Source: Clostridiales bacterium
GTDB taxonomy: Bacteria; Bacillota; Clostridia; Oscillospirales; Butyricicoccaceae
Length of the DNA stretch: 28,342 nucleotides
Assembly (NCBI GenBank): GCA_019418305.1
Contig: DYCA01000002.1
Location: forward strand, 85,694 to 114,035
Reading direction: 5' to 3'
Shown: positions 22,517-28,342 of the stretch, piece by piece
Layout: every line of letters begins with the position of its first letter
Numbering within the stretch: the first letter of the stretch is position 1
Translations under genes and position numbers: made by a program
The notes under the pieces: model-generated
What the model saw: only the letters and a program-made list of their open reading frames with translations
The model's database searches: none
Told to the model about the DNA's origin: nothing

Positions 22517-22986
22517 AACAGCAGATGAAACGGTGTGCGGCAGCGCTCGCTGCCGCCCTTTGTGTGGCAGCGACAGGATGCGGCAAGCAGCAGGTGGAGA
22601 TTAAACCGGCAGATGCCGTGCAGCAGCTGAAGGAGAGCGTGACCTTTACCGACCAGATGATCGACATGGACAGTGCGGGCACCTGTCGGTTTTACGATGT
22701 CGGCACGGATTTGGTGCAGGACAGCGCAGCCTGTGTCGGCAGCGGTGCGACCGCAGAGAGTCTAGCGGTATTCGAGGCGGCGGATGCGGATGCAGCGCAA
22801 CGCATTGCCGATGCGTTGCAGACTTTTACAGACAGCTGGATCAAGGGCTACTCGGATTATAAGCCGGAGGAAGTGCCCAAGTTGGAAAGTGCGGTGCTCG
22901 AACAGGACGGTGTTTACGTTGTGTTTTGCGTGACAGCGGACAATGCTGCGGCTAAAACGGCCGTGCAGGATTTGCTGAATCCGTAA
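22513..22986 (+). CDS. DUF4358-type lipoprotein
   Basis: A signal peptide with lipobox AATGC (Cys23) precedes a domain I recognise as DUF4358, with the typical run SLAVFEAADADAAQRIADAL and the YKPEEVPKLESAVLEQDGVYVVFCV segment. These small lipoproteins are commonly encoded beside MBOAT and SGNH genes in Clostridia; their function is not established. The ATG at 22513 overlaps the stop of the previous gene (ATGA) and has GGAGG ten bases upstream inside that gene. The frame stays open further upstream, but the lipoprotein signal fits only this start. Confidence 0.8.
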   Translation: MKQQMKRCAAALAAALCVAATGCGKQQVEIKPADAVQQLKESVTFTDQMIDMDSAGTCRFYDVGTDLVQDSAACVGSGATAESLAVFEAADADAAQRIADALQTFTDSWIKGYSDYKPEEVPKLESAVLEQDGVYVVFCVTADNAAAKTAVQDLLNP

Positions 22987-22999
22987 AGGCGGTGCAGAA

Positions 23000-24382
23000 T
23001 TGAGCTTCGCCGGTTTGGCTTTTCTGTTTTTTTTCCTGCCCGTTGTCTTGGTGGGATATTATTGTTTTCCGCGCCGGTGGCGCAATGGTTTTTTGCTGGC
23101 GGCAAATCTGGTATTTTACGGTTGGGGAGAGCCGTGGTTCCTGCCGGTCATTCTGTTGACGGCAGCTGTCAATTGGCTGATCGGGCGGCGCATTGCCGCC
23201 TGCGCCGAAACTGGTCTCCGGCGGCTTTGGTTGATAATGGCGCTGGTGCTCGATTTGGGCCTTTTAATCGTATTTAAGTATGCGGGCTTTCTGCTAAATA
23301 CTATCGGACTGGGATATCTGCTTTCCAGCGCAATCCCGCTGCCGCTGGGCATCTCGTTTTACACTTTTCAAGTGGTATCCTATGTCATCGACGTATATCG
23401 CAAAACCGCACCTGCGGAGAAGAGCGCGGTTTGTTTTGCCACCTATATGACCTTCTTTCCGCAGCTGATTGCAGGGCCGATTGTGCGTTATGAGGAGCTG
23501 TGCGGACAGCTCGCAGGGCGTGAGGAAACCTGGAATAAAATTGCCAACGGCTTCTGTCTGTTGATGATCGGCCTTGGCAAAAAGATGCTGCTGGCCAATC
23601 CCATGGGACAGCTATGGGACGGTCTGCGTGCGCTGCCGGACGGCATCGGCATACTGGGAGCATGGATGGGGGCGGCTGCATTCACCATGCAGATTTACTT
23701 TGATTTTTCCGGTTATTCGGATATGGCGCGCGGACTTGGCGGTATGTTCGGGTTCGATATTCCGGTCAACTTTCGTTATCCCTATGCAGCACAGAGCATC
23801 AAGGAGTTTTGGCGGCGCTGGCATATCACACTCAGCCGTTGGTTCCGGGATTATGTGTATATCCCGCTGGGCGGCAGCCACCACGGGACGGCACGGACAT
23901 TTGTCAATCTGTTTATTGTTTGGTCGCTGACCGGCTTGTGGCATGGAGCGGCGTGGAATTATGTGCTGTGGGGGCTTTATTATTTTGCGCTGCTTTCCGC
24001 AGAGCGTCTGATAGGGGAGGCACGACTGGCGCGCATTCCGCGTGCGCTGCGGCATGTGCTGACCATGGTGTTGATTGTACTGGGATGGGTGCTGTTTGCC
24101 ATTGAGGATTTCGGGGCGCTGGCGGGTTACCTGCACGCCATGTTCTCCCTGTCCGGCGGTCTCATCAGCGCGCAGGCGGCAGTATGGGTGCTGTCCTATT
24201 TGCCGCTGTTTGCGGTGGCGGTGCTGGCCTCGCTGCCGCTGGCCGCTCGAGTGGTGCAGCGCCATGAAGAGGACCGTTGGGCGCGCTGGGGTGCACCGGT
24301 TTGGTGTTTGTTACTGCTTGCCGCAAGCTGCGCGGCTCTGGTGGCGCAGAGCTATAACCCGTTTTTGTATTTTCGATTCTAA
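23000..24382 (+). CDS. MBOAT-family O-acyltransferase (AlgI-like)
   Basis: The 460-residue polytopic protein begins like AlgI and DltB proteins (SFAGLAFLFFFLPVVLVGYY, then LVFYGWGEPWF). It contains the family core FWRRWHITLSRWFRDYVYIPLGG (His275) and the catalytic His315 in LTGLWHGAAWNYVLWG. Such proteins move an acyl group, usually acetyl, across the membrane for transfer to a surface polysaccharide by a partner such as the AlgJ-like protein encoded next. Translation probably starts at the TTG at 23000, with AAAGGCGG about eight bases upstream. No ATG near the conserved N-terminus is available. The target polysaccharide is unknown. Confidence 0.92.
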   Translation: MSFAGLAFLFFFLPVVLVGYYCFPRRWRNGFLLAANLVFYGWGEPWFLPVILLTAAVNWLIGRRIAACAETGLRRLWLIMALVLDLGLLIVFKYAGFLLNTIGLGYLLSSAIPLPLGISFYTFQVVSYVIDVYRKTAPAEKSAVCFATYMTFFPQLIAGPIVRYEELCGQLAGREETWNKIANGFCLLMIGLGKKMLLANPMGQLWDGLRALPDGIGILGAWMGAAAFTMQIYFDFSGYSDMARGLGGMFGFDIPVNFRYPYAAQSIKEFWRRWHITLSRWFRDYVYIPLGGSHHGTARTFVNLFIVWSLTGLWHGAAWNYVLWGLYYFALLSAERLIGEARLARIPRALRHVLTMVLIVLGWVLFAIEDFGALAGYLHAMFSLSGGLISAQAAVWVLSYLPLFAVAVLASLPLAARVVQRHEEDRWARWGAPVWCLLLLAASCAALVAQSYNPFLYFRF

Positions 24383-24397
24383 AAGGAGACAAAACGC

Positions 24398-25534
24398 ATG
24401 CAATTTCGGCATCCCCGTGCAGTGGCGCTGCTGTTTGCCGGGGTTTTGATTGGTACGCAGGCAGCATTCTGGCTGCTGCCGCACCGATCTTTTTCGGAAA
24501 ATGAAAAACGTGTGCTGGCGCAGCCGCCCACTGTCAGTGCAGAGGGCATTGCGGACGGCAGTGTGTTTCAGGACGTAGAAAAATATCTGTCCGATCATTT
24601 CCTGGGACGGGATGAATGGGTCGGTGCAAATGCCTATCTGGAGCAGGTGGAAGGACGGGGCGCAGTGCGCAGCATCGTCAGCGGAGCGGACGGCTGGTTG
24701 TTTCCCGCCCCACTTCCGGATGACAGACAGATATTGCAAAATAATATGCAGGCAATTACCGCATTTGCACGGGCGCAGTCCGTACCGGTTTACCTGATGG
24801 CCGTTCCCACATCGGGCGCGGTGGTGGAGGATAAACTGCCCGCATTGCATCTGGTGTACCCGGATGCGGACATGCTGGAGCAAGCGCGGCGGATTGCGGG
24901 CGACAGCCTGCACTGGCTGGATGTGATGGGGGATTTTTGCGGCGCTGAGGATGCGCAAACACTCTATTACCGTACCGATCATCATTGGACGACCGAGGGG
25001 GCCTATCGTGCCTATCGGTTATTGATGCGGGAAAAAAGAGAGTCATCCGTGATGCGCGATGCCTTTTCCGTAGAACGGGTGCCGGATTTTTACGGCACCT
25101 CCTATTCTAAAAGCGGTTTATGGCTGACCCCGCCGGATGAGATTGAGCTGTGGACGAATCCCGATCTGCGGGCAATAACCAGGGTGTATGACGGCAACAG
25201 GCAGGAACCGGTTGTGCAGGAGGGGATGCTGTTCCGGGAGTATCTCAGTGAGGCGGACAAGTACCCGGTGTTTCTGAGCGGCAACCATGCACGCATCCAT
25301 ATCGAGACCAACGCGGATACGGATAAACGGCTGCTGGTTGTAAAGGATTCCTATGCCCACGCGCTGGCCCCCTTTCTTGCAGAGGAATACAGGACAATCG
25401 ACCTAATCGATCTGCGGTATTTCAAACGACAGACAATTTCCGACTGGCTGAAGGAGCATCCGGCCGATGAAATCCTGTTCGTCTACGGCCTGAGCAGTCT
25501 GGCAGGGGACAAAAACCTGCAATGGCTGGCATAA
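24398..25534 (+). CDS. AlgJ-like DHHW-family acetylation protein
   Basis: A single N-terminal membrane anchor (about residues 7-27) leads to an extracytoplasmic SGNH-like domain. The DHHW signature is at YYRTDHHWT (Asp194 and His196, with Trp197). The probable catalytic Ser318 lies in VVKDSYAHAL, where the AlgJ/AlgX/PatB group has it. A C-terminal IDLRYFKRQTISDWL matches the rest of the family. The role is transfer of acetyl groups delivered by the MBOAT partner to a surface glycan. AAAAGGAG lies ten bases upstream, and the gap from the MBOAT gene is 15 bases. The gene closes the cluster, with a terminator directly after. Confidence 0.88.
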   Translation: MQFRHPRAVALLFAGVLIGTQAAFWLLPHRSFSENEKRVLAQPPTVSAEGIADGSVFQDVEKYLSDHFLGRDEWVGANAYLEQVEGRGAVRSIVSGADGWLFPAPLPDDRQILQNNMQAITAFARAQSVPVYLMAVPTSGAVVEDKLPALHLVYPDADMLEQARRIAGDSLHWLDVMGDFCGAEDAQTLYYRTDHHWTTEGAYRAYRLLMREKRESSVMRDAFSVERVPDFYGTSYSKSGLWLTPPDEIELWTNPDLRAITRVYDGNRQEPVVQEGMLFREYLSEADKYPVFLSGNHARIHIETNADTDKRLLVVKDSYAHALAPFLAEEYRTIDLIDLRYFKRQTISDWLKEHPADEILFVYGLSSLAGDKNLQWLA

Positions 25535-25548
25535 TAGCATATAAAAAG

Positions 25549-25590
25549 AAAAGCCGATGTGCAGATTATCTGCATATCGGCTTTTTTCTT
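25549..25590. terminator. Bidirectional terminator between acetylation and bil operons
   Basis: AAAAGCCGATGTGCAGA (25549-25565) pairs with 25569-25585 with one G-U wobble around a 3-base loop. TTTTTTC follows on the plus strand and TTTTCTTTTT on the minus strand. It serves both converging operons. Confidence 0.9.
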
Positions 25591-25613
25591 ATGGGGATAA
25601 TGTACCGGGCGTA

Positions 25614-26096
25614 TCAGACGAGCACTGCGTCCCGCAGATGGGACAGGTCAGCTTCGTCCGGATGGGACAACGCAGCGTCAAAGTTATCCAGCATCATCTG
25701 ACGGCGGGGGCTGTCCTCCATCGTCTCATAGCGGGCGCGCACGGCTGCGGGCATTTTGCCCTGACACATGTAGCTGCCGCACACAGTTACACTGTCCGGC
25801 AGGTTCTGCCGCGCAGCGGACAGAATTTTGTCAAAATAAGCCGGTGCGCCGCCGAAGCCCGCCGTACCGAACAGGAAAATCTGCTGCGTAGTCACACGCG
25901 AGAGAAATGCTGCGGTATCCGCGTCGCAGGTGCCTTTGTCCGTCCAGAAGCCCACATAGATGCGTTCGGCGTGCAGCGCTTCGTCGCTCGGCGTACCGAA
26001 GTACAGGCAGTCGCCGGCGGGCAGGGTATCGCGCAGGGTTTCGGCCAGCAGTCGGGTGTTGCCGGTCTTGCTGCTGTAAACAATTGCGTAAGTCAT
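25614..26096 (-). CDS. bilS: Flavodoxin-like protein of the bilirubin reductase operon (BilS)
   Basis: The N-terminus AIVYSSKTGNTRLLAETL is the FMN phosphate-binding loop of flavodoxins (SSKTGNT at 8-14). The region FLFGTAGFGGAPAYF (74-88) corresponds to the second FMN loop. At 160 residues it has the normal flavodoxin size, and a short C-terminal extension. In the gut bilirubin-reducing operon a flavodoxin-like BilS supports the reductase BilR, probably as an electron carrier; the same gene order here gives the assignment. The start overlaps the bilR stop (ATGA, positions 26093-26096), showing tight coupling. Taken alone it could be any flavodoxin-family protein. Confidence 0.84.
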   Translation of the reverse strand: MTYAIVYSSKTGNTRLLAETLRDTLPAGDCLYFGTPSDEALHAERIYVGFWTDKGTCDADTAAFLSRVTTQQIFLFGTAGFGGAPAYFDKILSAARQNLPDSVTVCGSYMCQGKMPAAVRARYETMEDSPRRQMMLDNFDAALSHPDEADLSHLRDAVLV

Positions 26097-27205
26097 GCGT
26101 TGTCCTTCCTTTCATAGATGCAGTGTACGCCTTGGTGGGCCATCATACCGCCGAGGCACTTTTTATTGCAGCGCACGCAGCGCCGAATTTCGTTTGCGTG
26201 GCCGGAGCAAACCTTGCGCGGCCAGTCCGGGTCTGCAATCAGCTGGCGGCTCATTGCGGCACAGTCGATACGGCCGGAGGCAAGCTGCTGCTCGACGAAG
26301 TCGGGCTGTGTCAGTCCGCCGACGCCACAGATGGGGAGCTTTGTCAGCTTGCGCACTGCGTCGCAGAACGGCAGAAAGCAGCCTTCCTCGTGGAAATACG
26401 GATGCTTTGCGGGCGGAATGGTGTCGGTCAGTTCGCCGTGGTTTGCCAGTGTGACATGAAAACTGGTCACGCCTGCCTGCTCGAGCAGCGGGACGAATAC
26501 AGGCAGTTCCTCCTGCAATACGCCAGCGTTGCCATAGTGCGGATTTTCCTGCCGCACGGCCAGCTTGTAGTCGATCGGCAGATCGGGCAGGCGGCGACGC
26601 ACCGCCTTGACAGCCTCAATGGCGAAACGCGCGCGATTTTCCGGACTGCCGCCATATTCGTCTGTACGGTGGTTGTATACGGTCGAGCTGAAGCTGCCGC
26701 ACATGCGGTCACCGTGAATCTGCACCATGTCGAAGCCCGCCTTGCGTGCGAGCACGGCGGCTTCGCCAAAGCCCTCAGTGATTTCGTGAATCTTACGAGT
26801 TGACAGATTGGTGATATACGGCCCGACCTGCTCGTTCAGCAGCGGGCGCAGGTCGGCCATGCTGATACGCTTGGTCAGCACGCCCGGGACGTATTTGAGC
26901 ATCGCTTTGACGTTGGAATCCGACTGATGCAGCTGGGCGCACAGCAGGCAGCCCTCGGCGTGGACGGTTTCTGCAATGCGCTGATAGAGAGCAAAGCCCT
27001 TTTTGGTGTAGAGCGACGGGCCGAAGCCGTGCCCCAGCACCGGCACATCGCCGATAATGATCATCGCGCAGCCGCCCGCGGCGATGGCACGATAGCGAGC
27101 GATTAGTTCGTCTTCGGGCAGTCCCATCGAGGTGGGGGCGAAAATAATGCGGTTTTTTAGGGTCAGCCCGCCGTAGTTTACCGGGCTGTTTATCGTCTCG
27201 TACAT
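26093..27205 (-). CDS. bilR: Bilirubin reductase BilR (old-yellow-enzyme family, FMN/4Fe-4S)
   Basis: The 370-residue protein is an old-yellow-enzyme TIM barrel (NYGGLTLKNRIIFAP at the N-terminus, TDEYGGSPENRARF at 181-194). It also has a [4Fe-4S] cysteine set C343-x2-C346-x3-C350-x11-C362. Ordinary relatives such as 2,4-dienoyl-CoA reductase have an active-site HAAHGYLL-type motif; here it is IHGDRMCGSF, with Asp166 and Arg167. From memory, those two residues at those positions define BilR, the gut enzyme that reduces bilirubin to urobilinogen. The C-terminal FAD/NAD domain of long dienoyl-CoA reductases is absent, consistent with a separate flavodoxin supplying electrons. It overlaps bilQ by 16 bases and bilS by 4. 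Substrate assignment is by motif and context. Confidence 0.87.
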   Translation of the reverse strand: MYETINSPVNYGGLTLKNRIIFAPTSMGLPEDELIARYRAIAAGGCAMIIIGDVPVLGHGFGPSLYTKKGFALYQRIAETVHAEGCLLCAQLHQSDSNVKAMLKYVPGVLTKRISMADLRPLLNEQVGPYITNLSTRKIHEITEGFGEAAVLARKAGFDMVQIHGDRMCGSFSSTVYNHRTDEYGGSPENRARFAIEAVKAVRRRLPDLPIDYKLAVRQENPHYGNAGVLQEELPVFVPLLEQAGVTSFHVTLANHGELTDTIPPAKHPYFHEEGCFLPFCDAVRKLTKLPICGVGGLTQPDFVEQQLASGRIDCAAMSRQLIADPDWPRKVCSGHANEIRRCVRCNKKCLGGMMAHQGVHCIYERKDNA

Positions 27206-27618
27206 AGCTTGATATTCGCTTCCTTTTCTTTGACTTTGGCGAGCAGAGTCAGCAGCTGCGCGCGTTCTTCTTCACTGAGTGACTGCAGCATATCATTGTC
27301 CCAGTCGAAAAAAACCTGATGACTGATTTCAAACGCCTGCATGCCTTTTTCGCTGAGGGTCAGGCGATAGGCCCGGCCTTGCTTTTCCCGTAGGAAAAAT
27401 CCATCCTCCACCAGCCGCAGTGTGCTGCGCTGGCAGTAGCCCCAGTCCAGACCGAGTGCACCGGTCAGTTCGGACTGTGTGCAGCCCGGATGCCGTCCAA
27501 CATAGAGCAGCGGGTACAGCAGCCCTTGACTCAGCCCGATTTGTTCGAGCACATGTGCGGTATAGGCCGAAAAGCTGCGGGATAACACTGTGGAATAGTA
27601 TGCCAGGGTATTGACCAT
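27190..27618 (-). CDS. bilQ: MarR-family regulator of the bil operon (BilQ)
   Basis: The 142-residue protein is a MarR-type winged helix regulator. It has an N-terminal dimerisation helix, the recognition-helix region CTQSELTGALGLDWGYCQRS (about 46-65), and the wing with its typical LVEDGFFLREKQGRAYRLTLSEKG (70-93). AAGGAG lies ten bases before the ATG. It is the first gene of the three-gene unit, and two 15-bp palindromes sit on the promoter 20-60 bases upstream, so autoregulation is likely. The ligand might be bilirubin or another toxic planar compound; that is inference. Confidence 0.86.
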   Translation of the reverse strand: MVNTLAYYSTVLSRSFSAYTAHVLEQIGLSQGLLYPLLYVGRHPGCTQSELTGALGLDWGYCQRSTLRLVEDGFFLREKQGRAYRLTLSEKGMQAFEISHQVFFDWDNDMLQSLSEEERAQLLTLLAKVKEKEANIKLCTRR

Positions 27619-27635
27619 GTTGTATGTGCTCCTTT

Positions 27636-27650
27636 CTTGACTTTGTCAAG
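27636..27650. promoter_or_regulatory. Operator 1 of the bil promoter
   Basis: CTTGACTTTGTCAAG is a perfect 6-bp inverted repeat with 3-base centre. On the minus strand it overlaps the end of the -10 box and the start of transcription of bilQRS, so a bound repressor would block the polymerase. Confidence 0.72.
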
Positions 27651-27677
27651 TATAAGCCTGTTACTTGATAAAGTCAA
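27649..27677 (-). promoter_or_regulatory. Promoter of bilQRS
   Basis: On the minus strand, TTGACT (27672-27677) and TATACT (27649-27654) are spaced by exactly 17 bases. The bilQ start codon is about 30 bases downstream. Both boxes touch the twin palindromes. Confidence 0.82.
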
Positions 27678-27678
27678 G
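27664..27678. promoter_or_regulatory. Operator 2 of the bil promoter
   Basis: CTTGATAAAGTCAAG shares the CTTGA/TCAAG arms with operator 1, and both are followed by TATAA. It covers the -35 box of bilQRS. The centres of the two sites are 28 bases apart, close to but not exactly an integral number of helical turns. Confidence 0.7.
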
Positions 27679-27736
27679 TATAAAAACACAAATTTTCTTT
27701 TTGTTCACAAATTGTGCAGATGAAACAGAATCCAGC

Positions 27737-27765
27737 TTGACAGTAGCCGGGCGGCGCGGTATAAT
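27737..27765 (+). promoter_or_regulatory. Consensus promoter of the riboswitch-antiporter unit
   Basis: A perfect TTGACA (27737-27742) and a perfect TATAAT (27760-27765) are separated by 17 bases. Such a strong promoter fits a gene whose output is set afterwards by a riboswitch. Confidence 0.9.
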
Positions 27766-27771
27766 ACCATC

Positions 27772-27863
27772 CGAGGGAATGAAGTTCTCCCGTGGCCAAG
27801 GCCAAAACCGCTGATTAGCTGATGACTTCTGCAAGTTCTTTTGCAGGGTTATCAGCTTTTTTT
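27772..27863 (+). ncRNA. Fluoride riboswitch (crcB motif) with terminator platform
   Basis: The RNA begins with GAGGGAATGAAGTTCTCCC, whose GGGA/TCCC arms form the first stem. It continues to AACCGCTGATTAGCTGATG and ACTTCTGC. This follows the crcB aptamer order, in which GAUG-like and CUUCU segments pair across a pseudoknot and AACYGC and AGCUGAUG form the second stem. A competing hairpin (AGCTGAT at 27817-27823 with ATCAGCT at 27851-27857, plus TCTGCAA/TTGCAG inside) is followed by a T-run. Fluoride binding should favour the aptamer over that terminator and so switch on the downstream antiporter gene. The match is by eye. Confidence 0.85.
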
Positions 27864-27898
27864 GTGCCTGCAAAAGGGGAAATAAGGAGGAAAATACG

Positions 27899-28342
27899 AT
27901 GCTTACAAGTCTTGCGCTGATTTTTCTGGTGGGGATGAGTTTGGGATGGATTGTGACGCGGCTGCGGCTGCCCAGTCTGCTGGGCATGCTCCTGACCGGT
28001 ATTCTGCTCGGGCCGTATGTGCTTGACCTGCTCGATGCGTCTATTCTGGGGATATCGGCCGACCTGCGGCAGCTGGCGCTTATCATCATCCTGACGCGTG
28101 CGGGTCTGTCGCTCAATCTGGAGGATTTGAAAAAGGTGGGCCGTCCGGCAGTGCTGCTGTGCTTTGTCCCCGCGTGCTTTGAAATCGTGGGTATGGTGAT
28201 GCTTGCGCCGCGGCTGCTCGGTATTTCGCTGCTGGATGCCGCGATTATGGGCGCGGTGGTGGCGGCGGTGTCGCCTGCCGTAATCGTACCCAAGATGCTG
28301 CGCCTGATGGAACTGGGCTTCGGTACGCGCCGCAGCATCCCG
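27899..28342 (+). CDS. Cation:proton antiporter, CPA family (cut by window edge)
   Basis: The frame opens at ATG 27899 (AAGGAGG nine bases upstream) and stays open to the end of the window, 148 codons. The sequence has the features of a CPA1/CPA2-type Na+/H+ exchanger: a first helix ending RLRLPSLLGMLLTGILLGP, a TRAGLSLNLEDLKK segment (about 77-90) and VAAVSPAVIVPKML (about 127-140). Several membrane helices are visible, and the C-terminal two thirds lie outside. Fluoride riboswitches are known to control antiporters of this kind as well as CrcB/Fluc channels and CLC-type exporters. A general sodium role cannot be ruled out. Confidence 0.86.
   Translation, partial: MLTSLALIFLVGMSLGWIVTRLRLPSLLGMLLTGILLGPYVLDLLDASILGISADLRQLALIIILTRAGLSLNLEDLKKVGRPAVLLCFVPACFEIVGMVMLAPRLLGISLLDAAIMGAVVAAVSPAVIVPKMLRLMELGFGTRRSIP

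Noticed and set aside
23612..24265. A 217-codon minus-strand open frame inside the MBOAT gene
   Set aside because: The plus-strand MBOAT protein is clearly conserved there; the reverse frame is low-complexity Gln/His/Arg-rich sequence.
26093..27205. Annotation of the reductase as generic 2,4-dienoyl-CoA reductase or enoate reductase
   Set aside because: The active-site motif HGDR, the short length without the C-terminal domain, and the MarR and flavodoxin neighbours all point to BilR instead.
27636..27678. The repeated CTTGA/TCAAG units as the start of a CRISPR or tandem-repeat array
   Set aside because: Only two copies exist, each is palindromic, and they coincide with promoter boxes, so they are regulator sites.
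27661..28338. A 225-codon minus-strand open frame over the riboswitch and antiporter
   Set aside because: It runs through the promoter, the riboswitch and the conserved antiporter coding sequence, and its Ser/Arg-rich product has no family.

Overview
The window looks like part of a chromosome from a gut-associated, low-to-mid GC Firmicute of the class Clostridia, most likely an Oscillospirales/Ruminococcaceae-type anaerobe. The reasons are strong AGGAGG-type ribosome binding sites, the family flavour of the proteins (a tripartite tricarboxylate transporter, a DUF4358 lipoprotein beside an MBOAT acyltransferase, a clostridial short deformylase), a type IV pilus locus in a Gram-positive setting, and a bilirubin-reduction operon known from gut Clostridia. 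I cannot name the species. No rRNA, tRNA, intact insertion sequence or CRISPR array was seen.

Layout. (1) 1-2745: the end of a type IV pilus assembly operon (prepilin peptidase cut by the window edge, PilM, PilN, PilO), closed by a terminator. (2) 2746-3665: a gene-poor stretch with a degenerate RepA-like AAA ATPase (in-frame TAG in the P-loop region) and a perfect 21-bp hairpin. (3) 3666-11075: an inositol-related locus. It has a LacI-type regulator, a GPH sugar:cation symporter, iolG (catalytic K97, D172 and H176 all present), iolI, an AraC-type regulator and iolH. The transporter and the iolGI unit share a 16-bp operator core; in front of iolG it overlaps the promoter. (4) 11440-12962: a variant peptide deformylase and a short-chain dehydrogenase in one operon, then a small membrane protein. 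(5) 12963-13800: a HAD-phosphatase remnant and a strong bidirectional terminator.

(6) 13801-18373: a secreted protein of unknown function and the tctA and tctB genes on the minus strand. The tctC gene is cut in its 5' half and abuts a 5'-truncated mgtC-like gene on the plus strand. This looks like a deletion scar, or possibly an assembly junction. (7) 18687-21517: an EamA-type exporter and a half-size ABC exporter, each with its own promoter and terminator. (8) 21812-25534: a four-gene surface polysaccharide O-acetylation cluster (SGNH lipoprotein, DUF4358 lipoprotein, MBOAT acyltransferase, AlgJ/DHHW protein). (9) 25614-27618: an overlapping three-gene minus-strand operon matching bilQ-bilR-bilS (MarR regulator, bilirubin reductase with the HGDR motif at D166/R167, flavodoxin). 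(10) 27737-28342: transcribed divergently from it, a consensus promoter and a fluoride riboswitch with a terminator lead into a cation:proton antiporter that runs off the window.

The most interesting parts are the bilQRS operon with two palindromes overlapping its -35 and -10 boxes, the fluoride-riboswitch antiporter beside it, the partial inositol regulon with a shared operator, and the tctC/mgtC junction. All functional calls come from reading translated sequence and recalling families; no database search was run.
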